From: Imtechella halotolerans | GTDB taxonomy: Bacteria > Bacteroidota > Bacteroidia > Flavobacteriales > Flavobacteriaceae | Reading direction: 5' to 3' | DNA length: 64,000 nt | Assembly: GCF_028743515.2 (NCBI RefSeq) | Contig: NZ_CP117969.2 | Location: 2,637,501 to 2,701,500 of the forward strand | Shown here: in pieces, positions 27,201-35,233 of the stretch | Layout: the number at the start of each line of letters is the position of its first letter | Numbering within the stretch: position 1 is the first letter of the stretch | Notes under the pieces: generated by a model | What the model saw: the letters and a program-made list of their open reading frames with translations, nothing else | Database searches by the model: none | Told to the model about the DNA's origin: nothing | Translations under genes and position numbers: made by a program

Positions 27201-27692
27201 CTTATTAGTACAGTTTCACTCCAGGGTTTTTCCTTAACCGCAATGTTTACCTATTCCATGGGCAATGATTTACATTGGTTTAATCAGGCCAGGTCGATTA
27301 ATTTTTTCAATTCCTCATTTGGAGAAAATAAAACACCGGAAGTGTTGAATGCATGGACTGCTGAAAGACCAACAAATCAACCTCGAATAGTGTATGGTGA
27401 CCCAAATGATAACGACCGAATTTCTAGTTACTACGTGTATGAGGCTTCCTATTTACGGTTGAAATCACTGAACTTGGGTTATTCTTTTTCGCCAGAGACA
27501 ATCAAGCAGATTGGAATAATAAATAGCCTGTCGGTATATGTTAGTGGACAAAACTTATTCACTTTTACCAAATACCCTGGGGCTGACCCAGAAGCTTCAA
27601 ATTTATATAATAATGATATTAGTGCCGGAAGAGATAATAATAGATATCCTATTTCGAGAATCTTTACGGCAGGATTGCGAGTTGGATTTTAA
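24252..27692 (+). CDS. SusC/RagA family TonB-linked outer membrane receptor with STN domain, locus 2
   Basis: A 1146-residue receptor. The signal peptide (about 1-38, ending LPAKAEV) is followed by an STN domain (about 45-105, LRLMSAPLEKVFKEIEKVTQ start), a carboxypeptidase-like domain (about 140-205), a plug with the SusC motif PLYVIDGIPVVP, and a beta-barrel with a C-terminal VGF. The STN domain implies signalling to FecR and the ECF sigma. The ATG at 24252 is chosen because the earlier ATG at 24180 falls in the leader hairpin and would add 24 residues before the signal peptide. The cargo peptidase suggests import of oligopeptides. Confidence 0.92.
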   Translation: MKNYQAYPSLKRVKLNQTLFRLFVFSFFVLSILPAKAEVYLQSKISLRLMSAPLEKVFKEIEKVTQYSVFYQNSSIDTSKKISVDFKEVEIEEAMEFILKGTNIKFEILKNQIILTPKPSKIEKNLSQVGIIQENVIHGVVLDENKFPLLGATVKIKGTSKGTSTDFDGKFSLQAQPNMILEVSYVGFKTKEVNVGNLNRLEIVLETDFGALDEVIVVGYGTTDKQNIVGSVGVVNIQALQTQAPTINLDNALQGQLAGVYISSANGQPGAPARVRIRGTTSLQGSNQPLYVIDGIPVVPDSNIPTQGRGGQNLGSELAQQGLNTPIGNININDIESISVLKDASAGAIYGSRAANGVIIITTKTGKYGQGSKFNVDYSVSIQEPKTLDVLNAEQFKKVTLTAVQNGVINNAYTQSVLDGSYFGNVDTNWESMLKPSMALTSNFNINVQGGNESTRYFSAVGANNQEGSFKGSKFDRYSFKLNLNTKINEIWDFGVTSNLSFSEQQALDGALVDRMYIFRPDLPVYDNDGGYSFSQGYALENPVALSKARNSNQTLLLLTSIFTELKISEGLKARTLISLNYNNGNQFSFYPRFTSRGGWHRLTGEGDGYAQESKGNFSNVMWENTLRYNKSFKGIHNIDAVLGASFEQNSTSQVKAWGTGFFNDVLTNISSATVSRDASSLKTAYGLESYFGRLNYNYEGKYLMSFSARIDGSSKFARENKHAFFPAFALGWRLSEESFLSKFEKVDDLKLKVSWGMTGQQDFGPYQWRTLYETDDYGGQPSVVMTQLGNDRLKWERSKQFDVGLDYSFFNSRLSGTVGYYIKSTEDAIFTAITPGNTGFSSVLANVGSTENKGIEFEVNGDIIKSNNFNWNLSLNMSFNRNKLTKISDDFKDESGFLTGFPGGGRLKEGSPIGLIYGYVSEGIFQTQEEINLLNQGSSTGIYQAAATSPGDLKFKDINDDGRITAEDQEVIGDTQPDFFGGLISTVSLQGFSLTAMFTYSMGNDLHWFNQARSINFFNSSFGENKTPEVLNAWTAERPTNQPRIVYGDPNDNDRISSYYVYEASYLRLKSLNLGYSFSPETIKQIGIINSLSVYVSGQNLFTFTKYPGADPEASNLYNNDISAGRDNNRYPISRIFTAGLRVGF

Positions 27693-27703
27693 ACGTACTA
27701 GAT

Positions 27704-29047
27704 ATGAAAAAATTACATATAAAAATATTATTACTTTTTGCATTTGTTAGCTCTTGTCAGCTTACTGATGTTCTTGATCAAGACCCACCTAATAATTTAG
27801 TTCCCGAAAACGTGGTCAAAACTGAGAGTGATGCAAAGGCAATCCTCAATGGGGTTTATAGCCAAATTATTTCGTTCTCAAATGCTTACTATTATATGTA
27901 TTCCGAACTTATACCTGGGGCTTTAAGTGGTTCTATGAGCACCATTGGGTTTGGTTCTGCTGCAGAGTTTGCTACAAACTCTTTGCTTTATGAAAATTCT
28001 CATGTTGAGAATTTTTGGTTGATTAAGTACAGAGTAATGGATGCAGCTAATAATACTATTAAGCTAGTTGGTGAACTTCCAGATTCCGAATTTACAGGGA
28101 ATAATAAGAATGAAATTATTGGAGAGGCCCATTTTTTAAGAGCTATGGCAACCTTCGATCTTTTGCGTTATTTTGGTGAGTTTTATGATGTAAATAGCCC
28201 CTACGGAATAATTGTACGTACTACACCTGTGAATTTTGTGACAAGGAATAAGGAACGTAGTACTGTTTTAGAAACATATTCCCAAATCCTATTAGATTTG
28301 GATTACGCAATTGCAAATGCACCTGAATTTTCAGTTTCTTTTAGAGCTTCCAAATTGGCGGCAAAGGCACTTAAAGCTCGAGTTTTATTGTTTATGGGGA
28401 ATCCCGAGGAAGCTGCATTTGTGGCTGACGAAGTTATATCATCACCTTTACGCTCTTTAGAAGGTACTTTTGAACAGGTCTTTAATAAAGGATTAAATTC
28501 AAATGAAATGATATTAATGACTCATCGGAATGCTGATTCAGATACAGAAGACAACAATAGGAAGCGTTTTTATTCTGGCAGAACAGGAACTACGTGGCTG
28601 CCGGCTATTATGAATGGTGATCCCAGAGTTCCATTGACATATAGTGGTCAGAACATTTTAAAAGTGAATCATGTCAATACATATAGGCCAACCTATTTTA
28701 TTCGTTTGGCGGAAATGTACTTAATAAAGGCAGAAGGATTGGCTTTTTCAAATTTGGCAAGTTTAGAAGAAATTCAAGAACCACTTAATGTAGTAAGGCT
28801 CCGCGCTGGAATAGGAGAGTCTCAAGCCGTAACAATTCAAGAGGTTAAAGAAGAAATCTTTAATGAATATGTAAGGGAATTGGTTTTTGAAAATGGGAGT
28901 GAGTGGTTTTCAGCTATTAGGTTTAATAAAATAATGGACTTAAAACCACAGATCACTTCTAGTAATCAATTTATTCTGCCAATACCGGAAAGTGAAATTT
29001 CTGGAAATGCTAAGGTTACTTTATCTGATCAAAACCCAGGTTATTAA
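27704..29047 (+). CDS. RagB/SusD family surface lipoprotein, locus 2
   Basis: A 447-residue SusD homologue. The signal MKKLHIKILLLFAFVSSC has its lipobox Cys at 18, followed by LTDVLDQDPPNNLVPENVV, the usual SusD opening. Helical repeats (IIGEAHFLRAMATFDLLRYF) and the C-terminal FILPIPESEIS and NPGY ending are present. It begins 11 bases after susC and forms the cell-surface binding partner of the receptor. It is somewhat shorter than the locus 1 protein, which may reflect a smaller ligand. Confidence 0.92.
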   Translation: MKKLHIKILLLFAFVSSCQLTDVLDQDPPNNLVPENVVKTESDAKAILNGVYSQIISFSNAYYYMYSELIPGALSGSMSTIGFGSAAEFATNSLLYENSHVENFWLIKYRVMDAANNTIKLVGELPDSEFTGNNKNEIIGEAHFLRAMATFDLLRYFGEFYDVNSPYGIIVRTTPVNFVTRNKERSTVLETYSQILLDLDYAIANAPEFSVSFRASKLAAKALKARVLLFMGNPEEAAFVADEVISSPLRSLEGTFEQVFNKGLNSNEMILMTHRNADSDTEDNNRKRFYSGRTGTTWLPAIMNGDPRVPLTYSGQNILKVNHVNTYRPTYFIRLAEMYLIKAEGLAFSNLASLEEIQEPLNVVRLRAGIGESQAVTIQEVKEEIFNEYVRELVFENGSEWFSAIRFNKIMDLKPQITSSNQFILPIPESEISGNAKVTLSDQNPGY

Positions 29048-29065
29048 TCCACTTTATAGTTTTAT

Positions 29066-29103
29066 CCCAAGCTTCGTTCTAAGAGTGAATGAGGCTGGGT
29101 TTT
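29066..29103 (+). terminator. probable terminator between susD and the M16 peptidase gene
   Basis: CCCAAGCTTCGTTC (29066-29079) pairs with GAATGAGGCTGGG (29087-29099) with one bulged A and two G-T wobbles, followed by TTTT. It may separate or attenuate transcription into the peptidase gene. Confidence 0.5.
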
Positions 29104-29166
29104 CCATTTGACTCATATGGATATCATATAGGTCTACAATACTATTAAATAAACTAAACAATTATT

Positions 29167-31986
29167 ATGAATAAATTCATTCAAACTCTTATCGCGCTGG
29201 TTGCGATACTAATGCTACTTCCGGCTATAATGACTGGCCAAGGTTATAATTCTCCAATCCCAATAGATAATACTGTGGTTCATGGAAAACTACAAAATGG
29301 TCTTACTTATTATATTAAACATAATGCCCAAACCCAGCATAAGGCTGAACTACGTCTGGTTCTTAATGTAGGCTCAACGCTGGAAACAGATGCTCAGCAA
29401 GGGATAGCACATTTTTTAGAACATATGGCCTTTAACGGCACAAAACACTTTAAAAAAAATGATCTTATTAAATATTTGGAAAGTCTAGGTGTTCAATTTG
29501 GAGCTGATTTAAATGCACATACAGGATTTGATGAAACGGTATATAAATTAACACTTCCAACTAATAATGAAACTGTATTTGATAATGGATTGCAAATTTT
29601 ACGTGATTGGGCTGATGGTATAACTTTGGATGAAATAGATATAGATGAAGAAAGAGGGGTTATTATAGAAGAAATGAGGGGTAGATTAACTGGGCCTCAA
29701 AGATTATTTACAAACTATATACCCTTGTTAGTCAATGATGCTCGACATGCATACAGATTTCCTATTGGAAAAGAAGATGTTGTAAAAAACGCCCCGTACT
29801 CGGAATTCAAAAATTTTTATGATACCTGGTATAGGCCAGATTTAATGTCTGTGATTATAGTGGGAGATATTAATGTGGAAGAAACTAAAAATAAAATTGT
29901 TGAATATTTTGGAGGGATGGAAATGCCTGTAAATGCAAAAGATAGACAATATTATAATATACCTGATCATGAAGGAATTAAAGTAGGGGTCTTTAAAGAC
30001 AAGGAGGTGGAGAATGTCCAGCTTTATGTTTATTTTAAAAAGGAGGATAAGCCTGTTTTGACTTTGGGAGACTATCGTGAACAATTGATTGAAAGACTAT
30101 TTAGTGGCATGCTCAATCAGAGAATTTTAGAGGAGATGGAAAAGGGAGAAGCGCCTTTGTTTAAGGTAAGTGCGGGAATTGGCCGAATGCTTGCCAATAA
30201 AGATGCGTATCATATTACCGCCTCCTTAAATGAAAATAATATCTATGATGGAGTCATTTTCGCTTTACAGGAAGGGGAACGAGTAAGGCGTTTTGGATTT
30301 ACACAACCTGAGTTGGACCGATATAAAGAACAGTTGCTTAATTTGGCTGATTTAAATCGTATGGAGGAAGGGAAAATTAACTCACGTACATATGTAGAGC
30401 AATATGTTGATCATTTTACATTCAATACTCCAGTACCAGGCAATGAATTTATTTACCATTTTTACAAAAGTAATCTCCCAGAGATTTCTTTAGATGAAGT
30501 GAATGCAATAGCTCAGAAATGGATTGTTAAAGATAATGTCAGTCTTGTATTGACAGGACCAGAAAGCCCAAAGGTAGCTTATCCGACTGAAGGTGAATTG
30601 ATAGATCTATTACAATCATTTGATAAGGTTGAGTTGGATCCATATGTAGATGAATTGGCAAAAAATAAAATAATGGAGGATCTCCCTAAGGTGGGAGAAA
30701 TACTTGCAACAAAGTATAACCAAGATTTGAATATTACAGAACTTATTTTAGAAAATGGGGTTACGGTAATTCTTAAGCCAACGCTACTCCAAAATAGCAT
30801 TGTTAATATGAGTGGCTTTAGAGATGGCGGAAGTTCCTTGGCAGAGGATAAGGATTACGTCAGTGCTCGATATGCAGGAGAAATTATTAACGAAAGTGGA
30901 GTAAATGGAATATCAAAAAGCGGTATAAATAAGCTAACTATGGGAAAAGCTGTAAAAATAAGGCCATTTATTAATTTTTATGAGGAACTTATTTCGGGAG
31001 CAAGTGCTACGGCTGATATAGAGACTTTGCTTCAATTGACCCATCTATATTTTACAAACCCAAATAAAGATGAGCGGGTTTTTGAACTTTATAAAGATAA
31101 ACAGATTGCTATGGTTCAAAATGATGGTATTAATCCTTCCAATTATTTTTTCAAACAAATTGCGATTGAAACTAGTGGAAATCATCTAAGAGCAGTTCCA
31201 TTATCAAGTAATCAGATTGTTGAGGAATTAGATCTGGAAAAATCTGTCAGCTTTTATAATGAACGATTTTCTAGTGCTTTTGGATTCACATTTATATTTG
31301 TTGGAAACTTTGATATTGAAAAAATTAAACCTCTTATAGCTCAGTATATTGCTAGTTTACCAGGCCATCAAATAGCAACTAAATCTAAGGATATAGGATT
31401 GCGATACACCCAGGGGAACAATAAGGTATATTTTAAAGGAACTGAGGCAAAAGCAGATGTGCAACTACGTTTTAATGGAGGAATTAGGATTGATGAAGAT
31501 ACGGAGGATATGATGAATGCCTTGGCGAGTTTGGTGAAGCTAAAACTCTATGAAGAACTACGGGAAAAGCGAGGAGGTGTGTATGGCGTTCGAGTGTCTG
31601 GTTTTGCTACAGAAATTCCATATGAGTGGTACAGACAAAGTATTGAGTTTACTTGTGATCCCAGTAATGTAGAGACCCTAATAAAGGCCACTATGGATGT
31701 AATTGAGAAAATAAAGGATGAAGGAGTGGCACAAACAGATGTAGTTAAGATTCAGGAAGCAATGCTTAAAAGAGCAGAGGAGGCATTGCAAAACAATGGT
31801 ATGTGGGCTTCAAGGATTAAAGAAAGTTATAAATATAAAAGGGATTTAAAGAAAGTTTTATATGATATGAGTTTTATAGAAAATCTTTCGGCAAGAGATT
31901 TGCAAAAATGGGCTAGAAAGTACTTGACTGAAAAGCAATTCTCTCGATTTGTATTGCTTCCAGAAGGTAGCAAAGATTTAAATTAG
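29167..31986 (+). CDS. M16 family zinc metallopeptidase (pitrilysin/insulinase-like)
   Basis: A 939-residue exported peptidase. A signal peptide (about 1-24, ending LPAIMTGQG) precedes a full M16 active domain with the inverted zinc motif H82-F-L-E85-H86 and the distal Glu in ERGVIIEEMR at about 160-169. The second half contains the inactive M16 repeats, including YEELREKRGGVYGVRVSG near 795-812. M16 enzymes enclose and degrade peptides of limited size. Placed directly after a SusC/SusD pair with its own sigma and anti-sigma, it probably cuts imported oligopeptides in the periplasm. A terminator follows. Confidence 0.9.
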   Translation: MNKFIQTLIALVAILMLLPAIMTGQGYNSPIPIDNTVVHGKLQNGLTYYIKHNAQTQHKAELRLVLNVGSTLETDAQQGIAHFLEHMAFNGTKHFKKNDLIKYLESLGVQFGADLNAHTGFDETVYKLTLPTNNETVFDNGLQILRDWADGITLDEIDIDEERGVIIEEMRGRLTGPQRLFTNYIPLLVNDARHAYRFPIGKEDVVKNAPYSEFKNFYDTWYRPDLMSVIIVGDINVEETKNKIVEYFGGMEMPVNAKDRQYYNIPDHEGIKVGVFKDKEVENVQLYVYFKKEDKPVLTLGDYREQLIERLFSGMLNQRILEEMEKGEAPLFKVSAGIGRMLANKDAYHITASLNENNIYDGVIFALQEGERVRRFGFTQPELDRYKEQLLNLADLNRMEEGKINSRTYVEQYVDHFTFNTPVPGNEFIYHFYKSNLPEISLDEVNAIAQKWIVKDNVSLVLTGPESPKVAYPTEGELIDLLQSFDKVELDPYVDELAKNKIMEDLPKVGEILATKYNQDLNITELILENGVTVILKPTLLQNSIVNMSGFRDGGSSLAEDKDYVSARYAGEIINESGVNGISKSGINKLTMGKAVKIRPFINFYEELISGASATADIETLLQLTHLYFTNPNKDERVFELYKDKQIAMVQNDGINPSNYFFKQIAIETSGNHLRAVPLSSNQIVEELDLEKSVSFYNERFSSAFGFTFIFVGNFDIEKIKPLIAQYIASLPGHQIATKSKDIGLRYTQGNNKVYFKGTEAKADVQLRFNGGIRIDEDTEDMMNALASLVKLKLYEELREKRGGVYGVRVSGFATEIPYEWYRQSIEFTCDPSNVETLIKATMDVIEKIKDEGVAQTDVVKIQEAMLKRAEEALQNNGMWASRIKESYKYKRDLKKVLYDMSFIENLSARDLQKWARKYLTEKQFSRFVLLPEGSKDLN

Positions 31987-31989
31987 TCA

Positions 31990-32028
31990 AAAGAAGCGGT
32001 CTCAAAAGGACTGCTTCTTAATTTTTAT
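31990..32028 (+). terminator. terminator after the M16 peptidase gene
   Basis: AAGAAGCGGTC (31991-32001) pairs with GGACTGCTTCTT (32008-32019), with one G-T wobble, followed by AATTTTTAT. It starts a few bases after the stop. Confidence 0.75.
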
Positions 32029-32261
32029 ATATACGATTTTGATTGATGTACGTATTTTTTTGAAATCAGTGTATTGCATAATACCGATAAATCGTTAGTT
32101 CCTTCAAATATGAAAAGAATATAATTTAAATAGAAATACAGATTTTAATTCTAGTTTAAAATGTTCAAATTAGTGATAGATAAAATCTTGGACTCAATGT
32201 AAATGAATTAATCTATAGTTGTTGAACCCTTTTTAGGTAGATTCAAATCTATTGTAAATCA
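32029..32261. other. non-coding stretch between the M16 terminator and tRNA-Asn terminator
   Basis: About 230 AT-rich bases with no coding frame of useful length, no strong palindrome and no TAnnTTTG element linked to a gene. I see nothing functional in it. Confidence 0.5.
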
Positions 32262-32294
32262 AAAAATCCAGTCTATATTATAGACTGGATTTTT
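32262..32294 (-). terminator. terminator of tRNA-Asn (works in either direction)
   Basis: AAAAATCCAGTCTA (32262-32275) and TAGACTGGATTTTT (32281-32294) form a perfect 14-bp stem around a 5-base loop, with a T-run on each strand. It lies five bases beyond the 3' end of the tRNA. Confidence 0.88.
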
Positions 32295-32298
32295 ATTG

Positions 32299-32372
32299 CT
32301 CCCCCTCTTGGGCTCGAACCAAGGACCCTCTGATTAACAGTCAGATGCTCTAACCAACTGAGCTAAGGAGGA
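32299..32372 (-). tRNA. tRNA-Asn (anticodon GTT)
   Basis: On the minus strand the sequence folds as a 74-base cloverleaf. The acceptor stem is TCCTCCT with AGGGGGA, the D arm contains AGCTCAGTTGGTTAGAGC, the anticodon stem-loop is CTGACTGTTAATCAG with anticodon GTT, and the T arm is CTTGGTTCGAGCCCAAG. The discriminator base is G and CCA is not encoded, so it is added after transcription. A promoter and a terminator flank it. Confidence 0.96.
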
Positions 32373-32397
32373 AGGTGTTTAACCATTTTTGCGGTTG

Positions 32398-32428
32398 CAA
32401 ATATAGGGCTTTTTTCAAATGCACCAAA
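32398..32428 (-). promoter_or_regulatory. promoter of tRNA-Asn
   Basis: On the minus strand TTTG (32428-32425) and TATATTTG (32405-32398) are 19 bases apart, an exact match to the Bacteroidetes housekeeping promoter. The -7 element ends 26 bases before the mature tRNA. Confidence 0.8.
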
Positions 32429-32577
32429 TTAAAATTGAATTTTTTCGCAACTATTTTTTCATTGGGAGGCCTTTTGTTTAAAGGTGTGAGGGCAATTGCT
32501 TGATTGCAAAGTTATTACTAATTTAGATCTTGTTGGTGAAAAATACATTTTTTTAAAAGATACTTCCTTGATTAAAT

Positions 32578-32607
32578 AAAAATGCCATGCTAAGCACGGC
32601 ATTTTTA
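32578..32607 (-). terminator. terminator of rseP (symmetrical)
   Basis: AAATGCC and GGCATTT, with an inner TGC/GCA, form a stem around TAA; A- and T-runs on both sides allow termination on either strand. It lies about 20 bases beyond the stop of rseP. Confidence 0.75.
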
Positions 32608-32628
32608 TTTTTATGAGTTTACTAGTGG

Positions 32629-33948
32629 TTATTTAAATAACCAGCGATAAATATCATTTCCGTTAGCAAATAAGACCAAACCTATAAGCAGGAAGAAGCC
32701 TATCATTTGAGCGTATTCTAAAACCTTATCACTTGGTTTACGACCTGTAATCATTTCGTACAACAAGAACATTACATGTCCACCATCTAATGCAGGGATT
32801 GGTAGTACGTTCATAAATGCAAGAATTATAGAAATGAAAGCGGTTGTTGACCAAAACGCTTGCCAGTCCCATGCAGGAGGGAACATGTTTCCTATGGCTC
32901 CAAATCCACCTACTTGAGAGGCACCTTTTTTAGTGAAAATATATTTGAATTGTGCTACATAATCATGAAGTGTCCAGTATCCGAATCCAAATCCCTTAGT
33001 GATCGCCTCACCGAGTGAGAATGATGTGTGTGTTATTTTAATATCTTTATAGTTTAGACTATTTATTCCTAGTTTTCCTTCGCTATCAGGGCTTAACTGA
33101 ATTGTTTTTGCACTTCCCTCACGCTCCACTTCTAAGGTTACTGATTCAGTGCTTTTAATTGGAAGATTAGCCGCTAGCTCATCGAAAAATTGAATAGGTG
33201 TACCATTAACACTAATTAATTTATCTCCTTTTCTAAGCTCACTGTTAGAAGCTGGAAAACCTGCATGGATGGTGTCAATTACTGTTGACCGACGTGGAGT
33301 GAATGGTAGCATTACTCCTTTTTGGAACATATAGTTTCCTATGGTGTCTGGTAAACTGATTGCAATGGTTTGGCCATTGCGATCTATTGTCACTTCTTGT
33401 ACATCGCGTACCATAAGATAGCGATTAATATCTAGGGCGTTATCAAGTGGTTGACCATTAACATGTGTGATTATGTCACCTGATGCAAAGCCAAAAATTT
33501 TCATTTCTTGAGCTACTGCATACCCATGCGGCATATCTGAAGGTTTTAATTTTTCCTGTCCCCAAACAAAAAGTATCATCATGTAAATTAGAAAGCCGAG
33601 GATTAGGTTTACCGTTACACCGCCTAACATAATTATAAGACGTTGCCAGGTAGGTTTAGAACGAAATTCCCACGGTTGAGGTGGTTGGGCCATTTGCTCT
33701 TTGTCCATGCTCTCGTCAATCATTCCTGAAATCTTAACATAGCCACCTAACGGTAACCAGCCAATTCCATAAACGGTCTCGCCAATTTTCTTTTTAAATA
33801 GAGCATATTTAACATCGAAAAACAGGAAAAATTTCTCGACACGTGTCTTGAAAATTTTTGCGGGTATAAAGTGTCCTAATTCATGTAAAACAATTAGGAT
33901 AGATAAACTTAATAATAATTGTAAAGCCTTAACAATAAATGGATCCAT
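32629..33948 (-). CDS. rseP: RIP metalloprotease RseP (site-2 protease)
   Basis: An inner-membrane zinc protease of 439 residues. The first helix carries HELGH (H22-H26). One or two PDZ modules lie in the periplasmic middle part (for example FGFASGDIITHVNGQPLDN at about 152-170 and SELRKGDKLISVNGTPI at about 238-254), and the late metal-ligand motif LDGGHVMFLLYEM is near residue 388-400. It cuts membrane-embedded proteins such as anti-sigma factors and signal-peptide remnants. FecR-type anti-sigma factors in the two nearby SusCD loci are possible substrates, but there is no direct evidence. A -7 element lies 25 bases before its ATG. Confidence 0.93.
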   Translation of the reverse strand: MDPFIVKALQLLLSLSILIVLHELGHFIPAKIFKTRVEKFFLFFDVKYALFKKKIGETVYGIGWLPLGGYVKISGMIDESMDKEQMAQPPQPWEFRSKPTWQRLIIMLGGVTVNLILGFLIYMMILFVWGQEKLKPSDMPHGYAVAQEMKIFGFASGDIITHVNGQPLDNALDINRYLMVRDVQEVTIDRNGQTIAISLPDTIGNYMFQKGVMLPFTPRRSTVIDTIHAGFPASNSELRKGDKLISVNGTPIQFFDELAANLPIKSTESVTLEVEREGSAKTIQLSPDSEGKLGINSLNYKDIKITHTSFSLGEAITKGFGFGYWTLHDYVAQFKYIFTKKGASQVGGFGAIGNMFPPAWDWQAFWSTTAFISIILAFMNVLPIPALDGGHVMFLLYEMITGRKPSDKVLEYAQMIGFFLLIGLVLFANGNDIYRWLFK

Positions 33949-33972
33949 AGTTTAGTATAAATGAAAATCGCA

Positions 33973-33980
33973 CAAAAGTA
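33973..33980 (-). promoter_or_regulatory. -7 element of rseP
   Basis: CAAAAGTA on the plus strand is TACTTTTG on the minus strand, a TAnnTTTG match 25 bases before the rseP ATG. Confidence 0.55.
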
Positions 33981-34165
33981 CGTTTTTCAACCTTTTAAAA
34001 AAAGTATCAATTACTAGGCTAGCATTTTTTAAGGAAAGATTAACCCAGGATAGGGATATGAAATCTTTTTTTTAATAATAGCCTTCGAATTGGATTATTG
34101 TGTTAAGAGTTGTTAATGTGAAGGACGATCCGATATTGAGGAGGTGATAACTCACTCAAAACAGT

Positions 34166-34173
34166 TATTTTTG
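34166..34173 (+). promoter_or_regulatory. -7 element of the SCO gene
   Basis: TATTTTTG matches TAnnTTTG and lies 15 bases before the ATG at 34188. No clear -33 element. Confidence 0.5.
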
Positions 34174-34187
34174 TAAAAAAAATTGAC

Positions 34188-34865
34188 ATGCTTTCTTTTT
34201 TTAAAAAATTCTGGCCGGCAGCAATTACTATAGGGGTATTATCGGCTATTATTCTTCCGATGTTTTATAGTGCATTGAAGCCTGAAGAACGGTTACCTGT
34301 TTTTCAACCTGCTATGGTTAATTTTGAATTGGTAGATAGTTCAATGCAGCATATTAAAAAGTACCATACTATTGCTGATTTTCAATTAGTAAACCAAAAT
34401 GGAAAAATCATTACACAAAAGGAGTATGAAAACAAAATATATATAGCAGATTTTTTCTTTACAACCTGTCCAACTATTTGTCCAGTTATGACTAAAAACA
34501 TGGTAGCCATTCAAGAGGTGATAAAGAATGATCCTGATGTAATGCTTTTGTCTCATACAGTGACTCCAGATATTGATTCTGTTGCCCAGCTTAAGAAATA
34601 TGCCATGGAGAAGGGGGTTATTGATAGTAAGTGGAATTTGGTAACCGGAGATAAAAAGGAAATTTATCAGCTTGCTCGTAAATCCTACTTAGCAGTTAAA
34701 GAAGATGGTGATGGCGGTCCATTTGATATGATACACACAGAAAATTTTATATTGGTTGACAAGCAAAAACGAATTAGAGGTTTTTATGACGGTACTGATG
34801 CAGAGGAGATGGAAAAACTCATAGACGATTTAAGAATTCTAAAAGCCGAAAAAGACCAACAATAG
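34188..34865 (+). CDS. SCO family protein (SCO1/SenC/PrrC copper chaperone-like)
   Basis: A 225-residue protein anchored by an N-terminal helix (about 9-30) with a periplasmic thioredoxin-like domain. The SCO motif C94-PTI-C98 and the later conserved His in DMIHTENFILV (about 184) are the expected copper ligands. SCO proteins deliver copper to the CuA site of cytochrome oxidase or act as thiol reductases. No oxidase genes are in the window, so the partner is elsewhere. It stands alone between rseP and the feo operon. Confidence 0.9.
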   Translation: MLSFFKKFWPAAITIGVLSAIILPMFYSALKPEERLPVFQPAMVNFELVDSSMQHIKKYHTIADFQLVNQNGKIITQKEYENKIYIADFFFTTCPTICPVMTKNMVAIQEVIKNDPDVMLLSHTVTPDIDSVAQLKKYAMEKGVIDSKWNLVTGDKKEIYQLARKSYLAVKEDGDGGPFDMIHTENFILVDKQKRIRGFYDGTDAEEMEKLIDDLRILKAEKDQQ

Positions 34866-34955
34866 TCGAAGTAAGATTGTGAAACTGAAAGCTATTAAAG
34901 AGGACTATCTTCTCTTAATATTTTGTAAAATCTTTTCTATCCTGAGAAAATATGT

Positions 34956-34963
34956 TACTTTTG
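34956..34963 (+). promoter_or_regulatory. -7 element of feoAB
   Basis: TACTTTTG matches TAnnTTTG and lies 30 bases before the feoA GTG start. No Fur-like box was recognised by eye. Confidence 0.5.
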
Positions 34964-34993
34964 CTTCTTTAAAATCAATCTAAATAAGACGTA

Positions 34994-35233
34994 GTGACTG
35001 TAGCCGATTTAAAACGTGGTGAAAAAGGAATTATCAAAGACATTTCAGCAGATGTCATTCCGATGAAATTATTTGAGATGGGGTGCCTCCCAGGAAATGA
35101 GGTAGAAGTGATACAACTAGCACCTTTTCACGATCCAATGTATTTAAACATAAATGGATCTTTTCTAGCCATACGTAAAGAAACTGCTATTCTTATTGAA
35201 ATAGATAAACTTGAGGTAAACCATTCGCTATGA
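34994..35233 (+). CDS. feoA: ferrous iron transport protein A
   Basis: A 79-residue cytoplasmic SH3-like protein: TVADLKRGEKGIIKDISAD, then MKLFEMGCLPGNEVEVIQLAPF and the ending FLAIRKETAILIEI, the FeoA pattern. It starts with GTG at 34994 and overlaps feoB by four bases (ATGA), so translation is coupled. FeoA modulates FeoB-driven uptake of Fe(II). Confidence 0.9.
   Translation: MTVADLKRGEKGIIKDISADVIPMKLFEMGCLPGNEVEVIQLAPFHDPMYLNINGSFLAIRKETAILIEIDKLEVNHSL

Noticed and set aside
12124-29047. Recent duplication of the two SusCD loci
   Set aside because: Sigma, FecR, SusC and SusD pairs differ widely in sequence and length and the cargo genes are different.
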